DNA of 35,663 nt from Acidobacteriaceae bacterium (GTDB lineage Bacteria; Acidobacteriota; Terriglobia; Terriglobales; Acidobacteriaceae), in NCBI GenBank assembly GCA_021323655.1, contig JAJPKO010000038.1, positions 1 to 35,663 of the forward strand, in the 5' to 3' direction. Below the pieces are notes generated by a model. The model saw only the letters and a list, made by a program, of their open reading frames with translations, had not been told where the DNA came from and made no database searches. The position numbers and the translations under genes were made by a program. Each line of letters begins with the position of its first letter. The stretch's first letter is position 1. This document shows positions 8,206-15,639 of the stretch, in pieces.

Positions 8206-9748
8206 CTTCGTTGGCTCCTTTCTCTTCGTGTATCGGCCCTGCCAATTTCGGAAACAGGTCGCTGAGCCGCGGATAGATTTCTCTATAAACTCCGAACAGA
8301 CTTTGATATACCTCATGGTTTCGCCAGTCAGGAGAGAATCGCTTTCTTGTTCTTGCATGAGCACGCTGCATTTCGAGAGGATCGTTCAACAAGCCTGCTC
8401 CCATACCCGCAAGGATGGCGTCTCCAAGGGCGGCGCCTCCATGCTCTTCCATTGCATCGAGAGGCATTCCTGCCGCATCTGCGATAATCTGACACCACAG
8501 GTCATTACGCGTCGGACCACCGACCGCTACGATCCGAACAGGATTTGCACCAACCTCTTTCGCGTAATGCAGATTGTGATGAATTGCGAAGGCAGTTCCT
8601 TCCATCACCGCGCGGAATATTTCGGCGGGAGTAGTGGAAGCTGTGATTCCAAGCAATACCCCACGAGCCATCCCGTCGTTGATTGGCTGCAATTCACCCG
8701 CGAGATACGGAGCAAAGATCAGACCGTTGGCACCTGCAGGAACATCCTTGATTTCGTCTGCTTCACGCTGAATCCATTCGCCGCGTGCGCTGGCATTACT
8801 ATCTGTGCTGCCAGCCAGTGTGCGAGCCAGCCAATCCAGAGCCAAACCGCCTGCCACCATTGATCCGCCAAGAAGCGTCGTACCCTCAAGGACGTGAGGG
8901 AACGCCAGCAGACGCGAATCCCATACCGGATAAGGAAAAGGCACATTTATGGTGGTTGCCATGCCCATTGAAAGCTGTACCTCATTCCCGGAAACCACTC
9001 CCATCGCCAGACCTGAACTGCTGGTATCTTCCCCCCCCGCGATCACGGGCGTCCCCTCGGCCAGACCACATTCCTGAGAGGCCTGTGCCGTGACGGTGCC
9101 GATAACTTGGTGGCACGGCGCAACATCACTGAAGAGATCTCTGGGGAGTTCGATATACGCCATTGCCTCTTCAGACCAGCAATTCTGCTTCAGGTTCCAG
9201 GAAAGCGTGATGCCCGCGTCAGAGTAATTCATGACCGCACGATCAGTAAGCCTGAAGCTGATGTAGGCGGTGGTGGTCAGCATTTTCCAGGTCTGCTCCC
9301 AGACTCTTGGTTCATGCTTGCGCAACCACAATAGCTTCGGTTCGAAGTTATACGCCGCTGGGATCTTACCGCTGATCGCCGTTAGTTCTTTGCCGTGTGT
9401 TTCAGCGAGTGCGCGAGCCTCTTCTTCGCAGCGAGTGTCGAGCCAAAGAATCGCCTTGCGCAGTGGTTTGCCATTGTGGCCAATAGGCACTGCGGCAACT
9501 CCCTGGCCGCTGACGCCTACGCATGCAATGCGCTCATGCGCATCAGGGTTCTGTGCAAGTAGAGTCCGCACGACTTGGCAGACGGCCCGCCACCAATCAT
9601 CGGCGCTCTGTTCTGCATGAGTCGGCGCAGGACGTTCGTATGTGTACGACGACGCAGCCGTTGCACAAAAGCGCCCGTGCACGTCCACGAGTACACCTTT
9701 CGCAGAACCCGTCCCAACATCAATGCCGAGTAGCAGCGGATCAGCCAT
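8192..9748 (-). CDS. FGGY-family carbohydrate kinase (xylulokinase/gluconokinase-like), 518 aa
   Basis: An ATP-dependent sugar or sugar-acid kinase with two actin-like domains. LLGIDVGTGSAKGVLVD (6-22) is the first phosphate-binding motif. GVSGQGVAAVPI (78-89) and LWLDTRCEEEA (101-111) match family substrate-side elements. Asp241 in AGGEDTSSSGLAMG is the expected catalytic base. IVAVGGPTRNDLWCQIIAD and GGAALGDAILAG in the C-terminal domain bind ATP. The length is standard. The start overlaps the lactonase end by 8 nt. Sequence alone does not say which sugar is phosphorylated; the neighbouring lactonase and aldolase suggest an aldonate, a lactone or a related acid. Confidence 0.92.
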   Translation of the reverse strand: MADPLLLGIDVGTGSAKGVLVDVHGRFCATAASSYTYERPAPTHAEQSADDWWRAVCQVVRTLLAQNPDAHERIACVGVSGQGVAAVPIGHNGKPLRKAILWLDTRCEEEARALAETHGKELTAISGKIPAAYNFEPKLLWLRKHEPRVWEQTWKMLTTTAYISFRLTDRAVMNYSDAGITLSWNLKQNCWSEEAMAYIELPRDLFSDVAPCHQVIGTVTAQASQECGLAEGTPVIAGGEDTSSSGLAMGVVSGNEVQLSMGMATTINVPFPYPVWDSRLLAFPHVLEGTTLLGGSMVAGGLALDWLARTLAGSTDSNASARGEWIQREADEIKDVPAGANGLIFAPYLAGELQPINDGMARGVLLGITASTTPAEIFRAVMEGTAFAIHHNLHYAKEVGANPVRIVAVGGPTRNDLWCQIIADAAGMPLDAMEEHGGAALGDAILAGMGAGLLNDPLEMQRAHARTRKRFSPDWRNHEVYQSLFGVYREIYPRLSDLFPKLAGPIHEEKGANEDVHL

Positions 9749-10736
9749 GGGTATGTTCCGGGCAATCGCTCGCTGCTGCCCGCGTAGCCAGCGAAAAGGC
9801 GCGCGCGGGATTGTTTACCAGGAGCGAATGAACCTGTTCATCCGCAACACCTTCATTCTTCAGTCGCGGAATAAAACATTCCAGGATGTAAGCGATTCCA
9901 GTCCTCCCGCCATGCGCCTTCCAGTAGGAGCGGCGAGCTGTGTCTCCGCCAAGGAGGATCTGACCGCCTAGCCCGAGATTGCACATTTTTGAGATGAGTT
10001 CAATGACTGTGCTCTCAGGAAAGTACTTCACTCGCCCCGGGCCATCGTACTCAAGGAACACTCCGGTCTGAGCAAGATCACGATGTAGCATCCAGTCAGG
10101 ATTACGGTCCATATGTGAAAGCACGATATGCTCCGCGCAGACACCATGCTTTTCCAACATACCAAGTTGTTCGAAAGCCATCGTTCCCATTTCTGTGTGC
10201 GTAAGGATTGGCGCGCCTGTCGCGTGATGAGCGATGGCCGCCGCCGCGAATCCAATTTCGGAAGCCCTCGTAATCTTCTGATAATCGGATGCGGCTTTGA
10301 TCACCCCTGCCCGCGCCGTGGTGAGCTTGCGCGTCGGGCCGTCAAAACCGAACGCATCCATACCATCGCTGATCTCTTCGATGAAGAGCTTTGCGATGTC
10401 TTCCGTCGATAGCCGGTTTCGCCAGTGCGAGTCCAGATAATAGACGGGCTTATGAAAACCCGTGGCAGCGATCACATGCACACCGGTCGCGCGGGAGACC
10501 GCAGCCAACGCCTCCGGGTCGCGGCCGACCCCTATGGGCGCGGCATCTACAATCGCCCGGCCTCCGTGACTGCGGAAGTCATTGATTTCCAAAATCGCAT
10601 CTTCTTCTGAATCAAGGCGGAAATCAGGCTCCCGCGTCAAAATGAGCCCGTTGCGTATGAAGAGATGCTCATGAGCATTGGTCACGCCGAGCTCATGAGC
10701 CTGGATGTCGCCGAGCACTGTCCGTATATTCGCCAT
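9741..10736 (-). CDS. Phosphotriesterase-family lactonase (COG1735-like), 331 aa
   Basis: A binuclear metal hydrolase of the amidohydrolase superfamily. All ligands expected for the PTE family are present: His22 and His24 (NAHEHL), the carbamylated Lys147 (RAGVIKAASDY), His180 (ILTHTEMG), His208 (IVLSHMDRN) and Asp265 (LLGGDTARR). Some characterised COG1735 members hydrolyse phosphorylated sugar lactones rather than organophosphates, and that role fits its place next to a sugar kinase. It is the promoter-proximal gene of the six-gene minus-strand operon and has no signal peptide, so it should be cytoplasmic. It could instead act on an unphosphorylated lactone. Confidence 0.9.
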   Translation of the reverse strand: MANIRTVLGDIQAHELGVTNAHEHLFIRNGLILTREPDFRLDSEEDAILEINDFRSHGGRAIVDAAPIGVGRDPEALAAVSRATGVHVIAATGFHKPVYYLDSHWRNRLSTEDIAKLFIEEISDGMDAFGFDGPTRKLTTARAGVIKAASDYQKITRASEIGFAAAAIAHHATGAPILTHTEMGTMAFEQLGMLEKHGVCAEHIVLSHMDRNPDWMLHRDLAQTGVFLEYDGPGRVKYFPESTVIELISKMCNLGLGGQILLGGDTARRSYWKAHGGRTGIAYILECFIPRLKNEGVADEQVHSLLVNNPARAFSLATRAAASDCPEHTHG

Positions 10737-10761
10737 AAAGTGTTAACAAACCTTTCCATCG

Positions 10762-10791
10762 AGTATATAACGTTATGACGTTATGTTGCAA
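10762..10791 (-). promoter_or_regulatory. Predicted promoter of the lactonase-kinase-aldolase operon
   Basis: On the minus strand, TTGCAA (10791-10786) and TATACT (10767-10762) are separated by 18 nt, 25 nt before the lactonase ATG. The spacer is filled by ATAACGTTAT-type repeats, so a repressor bound there would block polymerase directly. Confidence 0.55.
10765..10784. promoter_or_regulatory. Operator candidate ATATAACGTTAT plus a second GACGTTAT repeat
   Basis: A perfect 10-bp palindrome ATAACGTTAT (10767-10776) is followed directly by the direct half-repeat GACGTTAT (10777-10784). ATATAACGTTAT matches the site in front of the GntR gene at 11 of 12 positions. A looser relative, GTTACGTCGTTAT (11045-11057), lies at the divergent promoter of the 11154 gene. 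Confidence 0.5.
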
Positions 10792-11014
10792 GTGCCATTC
10801 TTTACAATTTTTCAAGTAAAGTGCGAGGAGGAGGACGGCTCTGTCCTCGGAACTTCGCAATTCCTCAAATATCCCTCATCGATGGCCCGTCAGGATGACA
10901 GACGCACGCGATCGGGTCGCTCCCCGCCCTTCGATCGCGAATCACGTCTAGGTCTCTCGGGTGCGCGCCGAGCACCAGGGGAAACTAATGCCCTCGCGAA
11001 TGGAGGGATTTTGC

Positions 11015-11044
11015 TTGACAAGCATATCATCATTATCTTATATG
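11015..11044 (+). promoter_or_regulatory. Predicted promoter of the 11154 gene (twin of 17965-17994)
   Basis: TTGACA (11015-11020), an 18-nt spacer and TATATG (11039-11044). The 44 bp from 11007 to 11050 match 17957-18000 at 36 positions by my count, including an identical spacer core TATCATCATTA. Confidence 0.6.
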
Positions 11045-11153
11045 GTTACGTCGTTATTGTCTGGCAAGGTTTTTTATGCGGATGTACCCGGAGCACCAAG
11101 GCAAATATTACGGCTTCGTCAAATTCCAACAATCCAAACAAGGAGGCTCCATC

Positions 11154-13517
11154 ATGTTCGAAACGACTCATCTCCGGGGCGCAGGCGCTCGCCTTACTTT
11201 CTTCGTCGTCGTGCTCGCTGGCCTCATCTGCATTCGCGGCAAGGCGGCTTGGGCACAAATTGCCCCAGCCGCTTACGCTGGCGTATTAACACGGTGGCAG
11301 ACAAGCGACTCCACCGCTTGTACGGGCGCGACGGTAAACGGCAGCCCAGTCTACACATCGCCTTGCAGCGTTCAGAATGCCTTCTATACGCCCACGCCTA
11401 ATCTCTTTGGAGTGAGTCTGACTGACTGGTACAACAATCTCAAGGCTCAGGGTGTCAATATGGGGGTCATTTATGTCGTCCTTCCCGGCGGCGAGCTCTC
11501 CACCACCCAGAGCATTTCTACGACCGATTGGGACAATTACAACAGTGACATTTATATACCGCCTGCGTCGCTGACGACGACGGAAGAGAACGAAATCTTC
11601 ACGGTACAGCCGACCATTTCCTCTACGAGCCGTCCGCTCAACTTCACTACTGCCCAACGCGACTACGCGATTATCCAGTTCCTCCAGGAGTTGCAAAGCG
11701 CATTTCCCGCATACAGCCGCACGAACCCTCCGCCCATCCAATTCATTCTCGATGAAAGGGAGTGGTTCATCGGTGGTTTCGATTCTAACAATGAACCGAT
11801 ACCTTTAACCCTTTCACAGGTGTTCTCCTTGGAACAAACCTATGCCAGCGATATTGCCGGCATTGTCAATCAGGCGGTGTCTGATGGGCTAGATCAATGG
11901 TTGGGCGGAGTGCGAATTAGCGAATATGCCAGCAAGGACTGGAATCTCATGGGTCCGGTCATGATCGATCTTGCCACCCTGATCAACCAGCAGACTCAAA
12001 GCACCAATTATCCCAATGGCTGGCTGACTAAGAACACCTTTATCGGGGCCGGCGCCGGATGGGGCCAGCAGTGGAATGGCGTCAATAATATGCAATGCCC
12101 CACCACTACTGGATGGCAATTCTCATGCACGGGTGCATTGCCTTTCTTCCAGCTGATGCAGCCGCAGGCTGCTTATTTTGCCTTTGGTGACAAGTTCATG
12201 GAGTTCGGTAAGGGCAACTTTATCGAAAACGGTTCGTATACGGGCACGATGTACCAGTATATCAATGGCGAAGCTGCCGTGTATTGCCAATACAATACCT
12301 GCGCCGATCCATCGAACCCCACAGTTGCGGATTGGACAAATTTCCTTTCCGACGATGTAAACGGTCTGGGCTTTTCAGACCTAATTTCGTTCCTGCAAGC
12401 CAACGCGGCCACATATCCGAATTTAGCCAACGTGATTTTTGAGGGCGACAATTCCGATTCGTTTAACACCATGCTGCGCACATCGACCTCGCTTGGTGCT
12501 GAGGACTGGTATGGAGCGGAGGCGCTTACCAATATGTTCACCAACGCGGTGAACGATAAGGATCCGTATGGAAATAGCGTAGGAAACATAGGGAAATGGA
12601 CAGGGAAGCTCTTCCTCGACGGTTACAACGATACCAGCGCGTCCACGTCGAAGTATCTGAGCGATTCTGGCCAGTCGATGTTCGGCACGAGCTATGACGA
12701 TTTTACTTTTTCTCCGACAAGCCAAACCATCACAGAGTGGGGGGACACAGTGAGCGCCTGGGTGCATTGGCCTGACATAACAACACTGACCGCCCTAGAA
12801 AATACGTCCACTCTCTCGCAGGCGGCTACGCCGGCCTTCAGTCCGGCTAGCGGAACCTACGGCTCAGGGCAGTCGGTGACCATCAGCGACTCGACTCCGA
12901 ACGCGACCATCTATTACACCACGGATGGAAGTACGCCCACCATTAACTCGACGAAATACGCAGGCGCCATCACTGTTTCAAGCTCCGAGACCATCAATGC
13001 CATTGCAACCGCTTCGGGTTATTCCCAAAGCGCCGCTGCTTCGGCGACGTACACTATCTCGGGGGCGGACATCTACATCGGCGACCAAACCATCGAGTCA
13101 ACAGCGGATGGAGGTCACGCAAACCACATTGAGGCGTTTAAAGAAACGCTATCGCAAACTGCAACGATCCAAAGCCTGTCGATTTACCTATCGACCGCAC
13201 AGGGGCAGATGTACCTCGGTATTTACACCGATGCGAGTGGCTATCCTGGAACGCTCGAAGCCACGACGGCAGAGTTCAAGCCCACAACAGGATGGAATAC
13301 CGTTAATGTGCAAACGCCGGTTTCCTTGCCGGCGGGCACTTACTGGATCGTGTTCCTCCCGCAGAGTACATCAGCCGTATTCCAGTCCAATGGGGGTGTT
13401 TCTGGCACAGAGGAGATTGTCCATTACTCCATCGCTGCGCTGCCCTCGACTTTCCCCTCAGGAGGCACGGCGAGTACCAATACTGATTCATTCTATGGGA
13501 CCCTGACTACCCCGTGA
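11154..13517 (+). CDS. Large secreted protein with unknown N-terminal domain and chitobiase-type C-terminal repeat (787 aa)
   Basis: The start is the ATG after AGGAGG. It opens a Sec signal peptide (about 1-35) ending in KAAWAQ. Residues about 36-550 are rich in aromatic, Asn and Thr residues and match nothing I recognise. FILDEREWFIGGF and LGGVRISEY are conspicuous and could line a sugar-active cleft, but no catalytic pair can be named. Residues about 560-640 (PAFSPASGTYGSGQSVTISD, then IYYTTDGSTPT) are a chitobiase/hexosaminidase C-terminal type beta-sandwich. The last ~150 residues form another beta-domain that reappears twice in the 27798 protein. The domain order suggests an extracellular polysaccharide-binding or -degrading protein. 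Its promoter is a near-copy of that of the TonB receptor. Confidence 0.75.
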   Translation: MFETTHLRGAGARLTFFVVVLAGLICIRGKAAWAQIAPAAYAGVLTRWQTSDSTACTGATVNGSPVYTSPCSVQNAFYTPTPNLFGVSLTDWYNNLKAQGVNMGVIYVVLPGGELSTTQSISTTDWDNYNSDIYIPPASLTTTEENEIFTVQPTISSTSRPLNFTTAQRDYAIIQFLQELQSAFPAYSRTNPPPIQFILDEREWFIGGFDSNNEPIPLTLSQVFSLEQTYASDIAGIVNQAVSDGLDQWLGGVRISEYASKDWNLMGPVMIDLATLINQQTQSTNYPNGWLTKNTFIGAGAGWGQQWNGVNNMQCPTTTGWQFSCTGALPFFQLMQPQAAYFAFGDKFMEFGKGNFIENGSYTGTMYQYINGEAAVYCQYNTCADPSNPTVADWTNFLSDDVNGLGFSDLISFLQANAATYPNLANVIFEGDNSDSFNTMLRTSTSLGAEDWYGAEALTNMFTNAVNDKDPYGNSVGNIGKWTGKLFLDGYNDTSASTSKYLSDSGQSMFGTSYDDFTFSPTSQTITEWGDTVSAWVHWPDITTLTALENTSTLSQAATPAFSPASGTYGSGQSVTISDSTPNATIYYTTDGSTPTINSTKYAGAITVSSSETINAIATASGYSQSAAASATYTISGADIYIGDQTIESTADGGHANHIEAFKETLSQTATIQSLSIYLSTAQGQMYLGIYTDASGYPGTLEATTAEFKPTTGWNTVNVQTPVSLPAGTYWIVFLPQSTSAVFQSNGGVSGTEEIVHYSIAALPSTFPSGGTASTNTDSFYGTLTTP

Positions 13518-13542
13518 CTTATGAAGTGCAGGAGAACGGGCA

Positions 13543-13571
13543 CCGCGGTCAGAGAATACTTCTGACCGCGG
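13543..13571 (+). terminator. Perfect 11-bp hairpin after the 11154 gene
   Basis: CCGCGGTCAGA and TCTGACCGCGG pair without mismatch around a 7-nt loop, 25 nt beyond the stop codon. There is no T-run immediately after. A second, short GCCG/CGGC stem followed by GGGCTTTTT lies about 40 nt on and may add to termination. Confidence 0.55.
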
Positions 13572-13717
13572 CCCGCGTCAGCCTCATCTCGCGCAGCTTG
13601 GCCGCTACTCGGCGGGCTTTTTCCTTCGCTGCCTGGGCACCTCCCGCGCATGGATGGCGTTCAGCATCGTTGCCCCTTCCTTCACCTTGCCCGTGGGCGC
13701 CGCCATCCAAATCTAAT

Positions 13718-14040
13718 AGCGGCCGAATAGAGATGCACGCCGACGACGCGCAGGTTCCGGTTCTGGTGGTGGAATGCGGCAAGACCAAAACGGGCCGACT
13801 GTGGACGTGTGTCCGTGTTGATCGCCCCACCGGTGAAAAGACTCCGCCAGCGTATTGTTCGCTTATTCGGAGATCGCAAAGGCGAGCATCTAAAGCAGCA
13901 TCTAAAGGATTTAGCGTCTCTGAGCCGATAGCTACACGGGCTTCCAGCAATCTTTTGGTAAGGGTCGCATCTACGTGCTCCGGACAACCGGTCGGCTTCG
14001 GCATCCAAGCAGCTGGTTCAACGTCTTCTCGTTAAGAGAA
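13718..14040 (+). pseudogene. IS66-type transposase (TnpC) relic, multiply frameshifted
   Basis: Pieces of an IS66-family transposase appear in order but in changing frames. MHADDAQVPVL, GKTKTGRLWT and VRVDRPTG occupy one frame, VLFAYS the next, and GDRKGEHLKQHLKD a third. ADSYTGFQQSFGKGRI then follows (about 13928-13975). IS66 proteins carry HADDTPVPVL...KTKTGRLW...FAYSPDRKGEHPxxHLKDF...ADAYAGF in this order. Both the N-terminal part and the C-terminal end are missing and no terminal inverted repeats are evident. The following 14041-14262 holds a short open frame with no recognisable match. The relic directly precedes the GC-rich maturase gene. Confidence 0.75.
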
Positions 14041-14262
14041 CTGTCTCGCCCAAATGCGGGTGGATGGTGGAACTGGGCAAGGAGATCAACGACCGCAATC
14101 ACTCTCAGCCCACCGGCGTGCCGATCTATTCTAGCCTCAAGCAGGCAAAATATGCGCGCAGAGCGATTGAGCGGATAGAATGGAAGCGGGTAGAACTACG
14201 AAAGCGCAGACGGAATCTTCCGATCGGCATCTTCAGGGGGGCGCGTGCGCCGCGAGGTCATC

Positions 14263-15639
14263 ATGAGCAGCACCAACTTCCACGTACTGGCCAAGCCGAT
14301 CGGGCCGATCTGCAATCTCGACTGTAAGTATTGCTTCTATCTCGAAAAGGAGTCCCTCTACCCGCAGGTCTCTAAGTGGGCCATGCGCGAAGAGGTGCTC
14401 GACCGCTATATCCGCCAGTACATCGAGGCGCACGACACCCCAGTGGTGAATTTTGCCTGGCAGGGCGGCGAGCCCACGCTGCTGGGCGTCGATTACTTCC
14501 GTAAGCTCGTCCAAATCCAGAAAAAATACGCCAACGGCAAGCAGATCCAGAATGCGTTTCAGACCAACGGCGTGGTGCTCAACGACGAGTGGGCTGCGCT
14601 GTTCAAGGAAAATAACTTTCTCATCGGCCTATCGATCGACGGCCCGCGCGCGCTGCACGACGCCTACCGCGTCGACAAGGGCGGCCAACCCACCTTCGAC
14701 AAAGTGATGCGCGGCCTGGAGACTCTGAAGCGCAACGGCGTGGAGTTCAATACGCTCACCACCGTGCACCGCGCCAATGGCGACCATCCGCTCGCGGTTT
14801 ACCGCTTCCTCAAGGAGCACGGCAGCGGCTTCATACAGTTCATTCCAATCGTGGAGCGCATCGCGCATGAGGTCACCGCGGAGGGCCTGCAGCTCATAAA
14901 GCCGGACTTCGCGGGCGAAGCGCGGGTGGCTCCGTGGTCGGTCGTGCCGAACCAGTTCGGGCGCTTTCTCTGCGCCATCTTCGACGAGTGGGTGCGTCGG
15001 GATGTGGGCCGCACCTACGTGCAGATCTTCGATGTGAGCCTGGAGATGTGGACGGGGATGGAGGCCAGCCTGTGCGTCTTCCGGCGCCAGTGCGGCGCGG
15101 CGCTGGCCATTGAGCACTGCGGCGACGTATACTCCTGCGACCACTTCGTGTACCCACAGAACCGGCTGGGCAACATTATGGAATCTCCGCTCGAATCCTT
15201 AGTCAGCAGTGCGCAGCAGCGCCGTTTTGGCGAGGAGAAGAGATCGCTGCTGCCCCGCTACTGCCGCGAGTGCGATGTGCGTTTTGCCTGCAACGGCGAG
15301 TGCCCCAAGCACCGGTTCCTGCGAACTCCCGACGGCGAGCCCGGCTTGAATTATCTCTGCGCGGGCTACAAGATGTTCTTCGGGCACATCGATCCGTACA
15401 TGCGCTTCATGGCGTCGGAGCTGGCCGCCGGCCGCGCGCCTGCCAACGTAATGCGCTGGGTCGCAGCGCGGGATATGCGCGCCGCCTTTGCAAAGGCCGG
15501 CCGCAACGATCCCTGCCCCTGCGGTGGTGAAAGGAAATTCAAATACTGCTGTGGAACCCCCCGATCCCTTGAGGGGACAATCAGCGAGGTCTGGCCGAGA
15601 GCTTTCCGCCCTCAAGCAGGATACTCTGGGCATGATTGA
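14263..15639 (+). CDS. Radical SAM anaerobic sulfatase-maturating enzyme (anSME) with SEC-C tail, 458 aa
   Basis: A cytoplasmic radical SAM/SPASM enzyme that oxidises the active-site Cys or Ser of sulfatases to formylglycine. The SAM cluster motif is CNLDCKYC (Cys17, 21, 24), followed by WQGGEPTLL. The C-terminal SPASM cysteines appear as CGAALAIEHCGDVYSC and CRECDVRFACNGECPKHR. Residues about 425-443 (GRNDPCPCGGERKFKYCC) are a SEC-C zinc-binding motif. I choose the ATG of MSSTNFHVL over an upstream in-frame ATG at 14245. The gene is visibly richer in GC and in CGC/GGC codons than its neighbours, follows an IS66 relic, and its last ~20 codons overlap the end of the convergent gene; all suggest acquisition by transfer. 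Its likely client is the sulfatase at 21909. Confidence 0.93.
   Translation: MSSTNFHVLAKPIGPICNLDCKYCFYLEKESLYPQVSKWAMREEVLDRYIRQYIEAHDTPVVNFAWQGGEPTLLGVDYFRKLVQIQKKYANGKQIQNAFQTNGVVLNDEWAALFKENNFLIGLSIDGPRALHDAYRVDKGGQPTFDKVMRGLETLKRNGVEFNTLTTVHRANGDHPLAVYRFLKEHGSGFIQFIPIVERIAHEVTAEGLQLIKPDFAGEARVAPWSVVPNQFGRFLCAIFDEWVRRDVGRTYVQIFDVSLEMWTGMEASLCVFRRQCGAALAIEHCGDVYSCDHFVYPQNRLGNIMESPLESLVSSAQQRRFGEEKRSLLPRYCRECDVRFACNGECPKHRFLRTPDGEPGLNYLCAGYKMFFGHIDPYMRFMASELAAGRAPANVMRWVAARDMRAAFAKAGRNDPCPCGGERKFKYCCGTPRSLEGTISEVWPRAFRPQAGYSGHD

Larger units (their letters stand above)
10737..11153. other. Divergent control region between the operon and the 11154 gene
   Basis: This 417-bp gap holds the two predicted promoters and the operator candidates listed separately. 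Between them lies a small GAGGAC/GTCCTC hairpin (about 10829-10848) of unknown use. No coding sequence is supported. In-frame upstream starts for the plus-strand gene at 11076 lack a ribosome-binding site. The 5' leader from the predicted plus-strand promoter to the ATG is about 105 nt. Confidence 0.5.

Noticed and set aside
8206-8364. N-terminal extension of the FAD oxidoreductase
   Set aside because: The extra ~53 residues come from the kinase gene's 3' end in another frame. The ATG at 8205 has a strong AAAGGAG site and begins directly before the FAD motif.
11076-11153. N-terminal extension of the 11154 protein
   Set aside because: The later ATG follows AGGAGG and begins a proper signal peptide.
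12423-12767. Minus-strand open frame inside the 11154 gene
   Set aside because: Antisense shadow with biased composition and no motif.
13572-13700. Second transposase tail on the minus strand (AKEKARRVAAKLREMRL)
   Set aside because: The helical, basic string is too short and generic to assign to a family.
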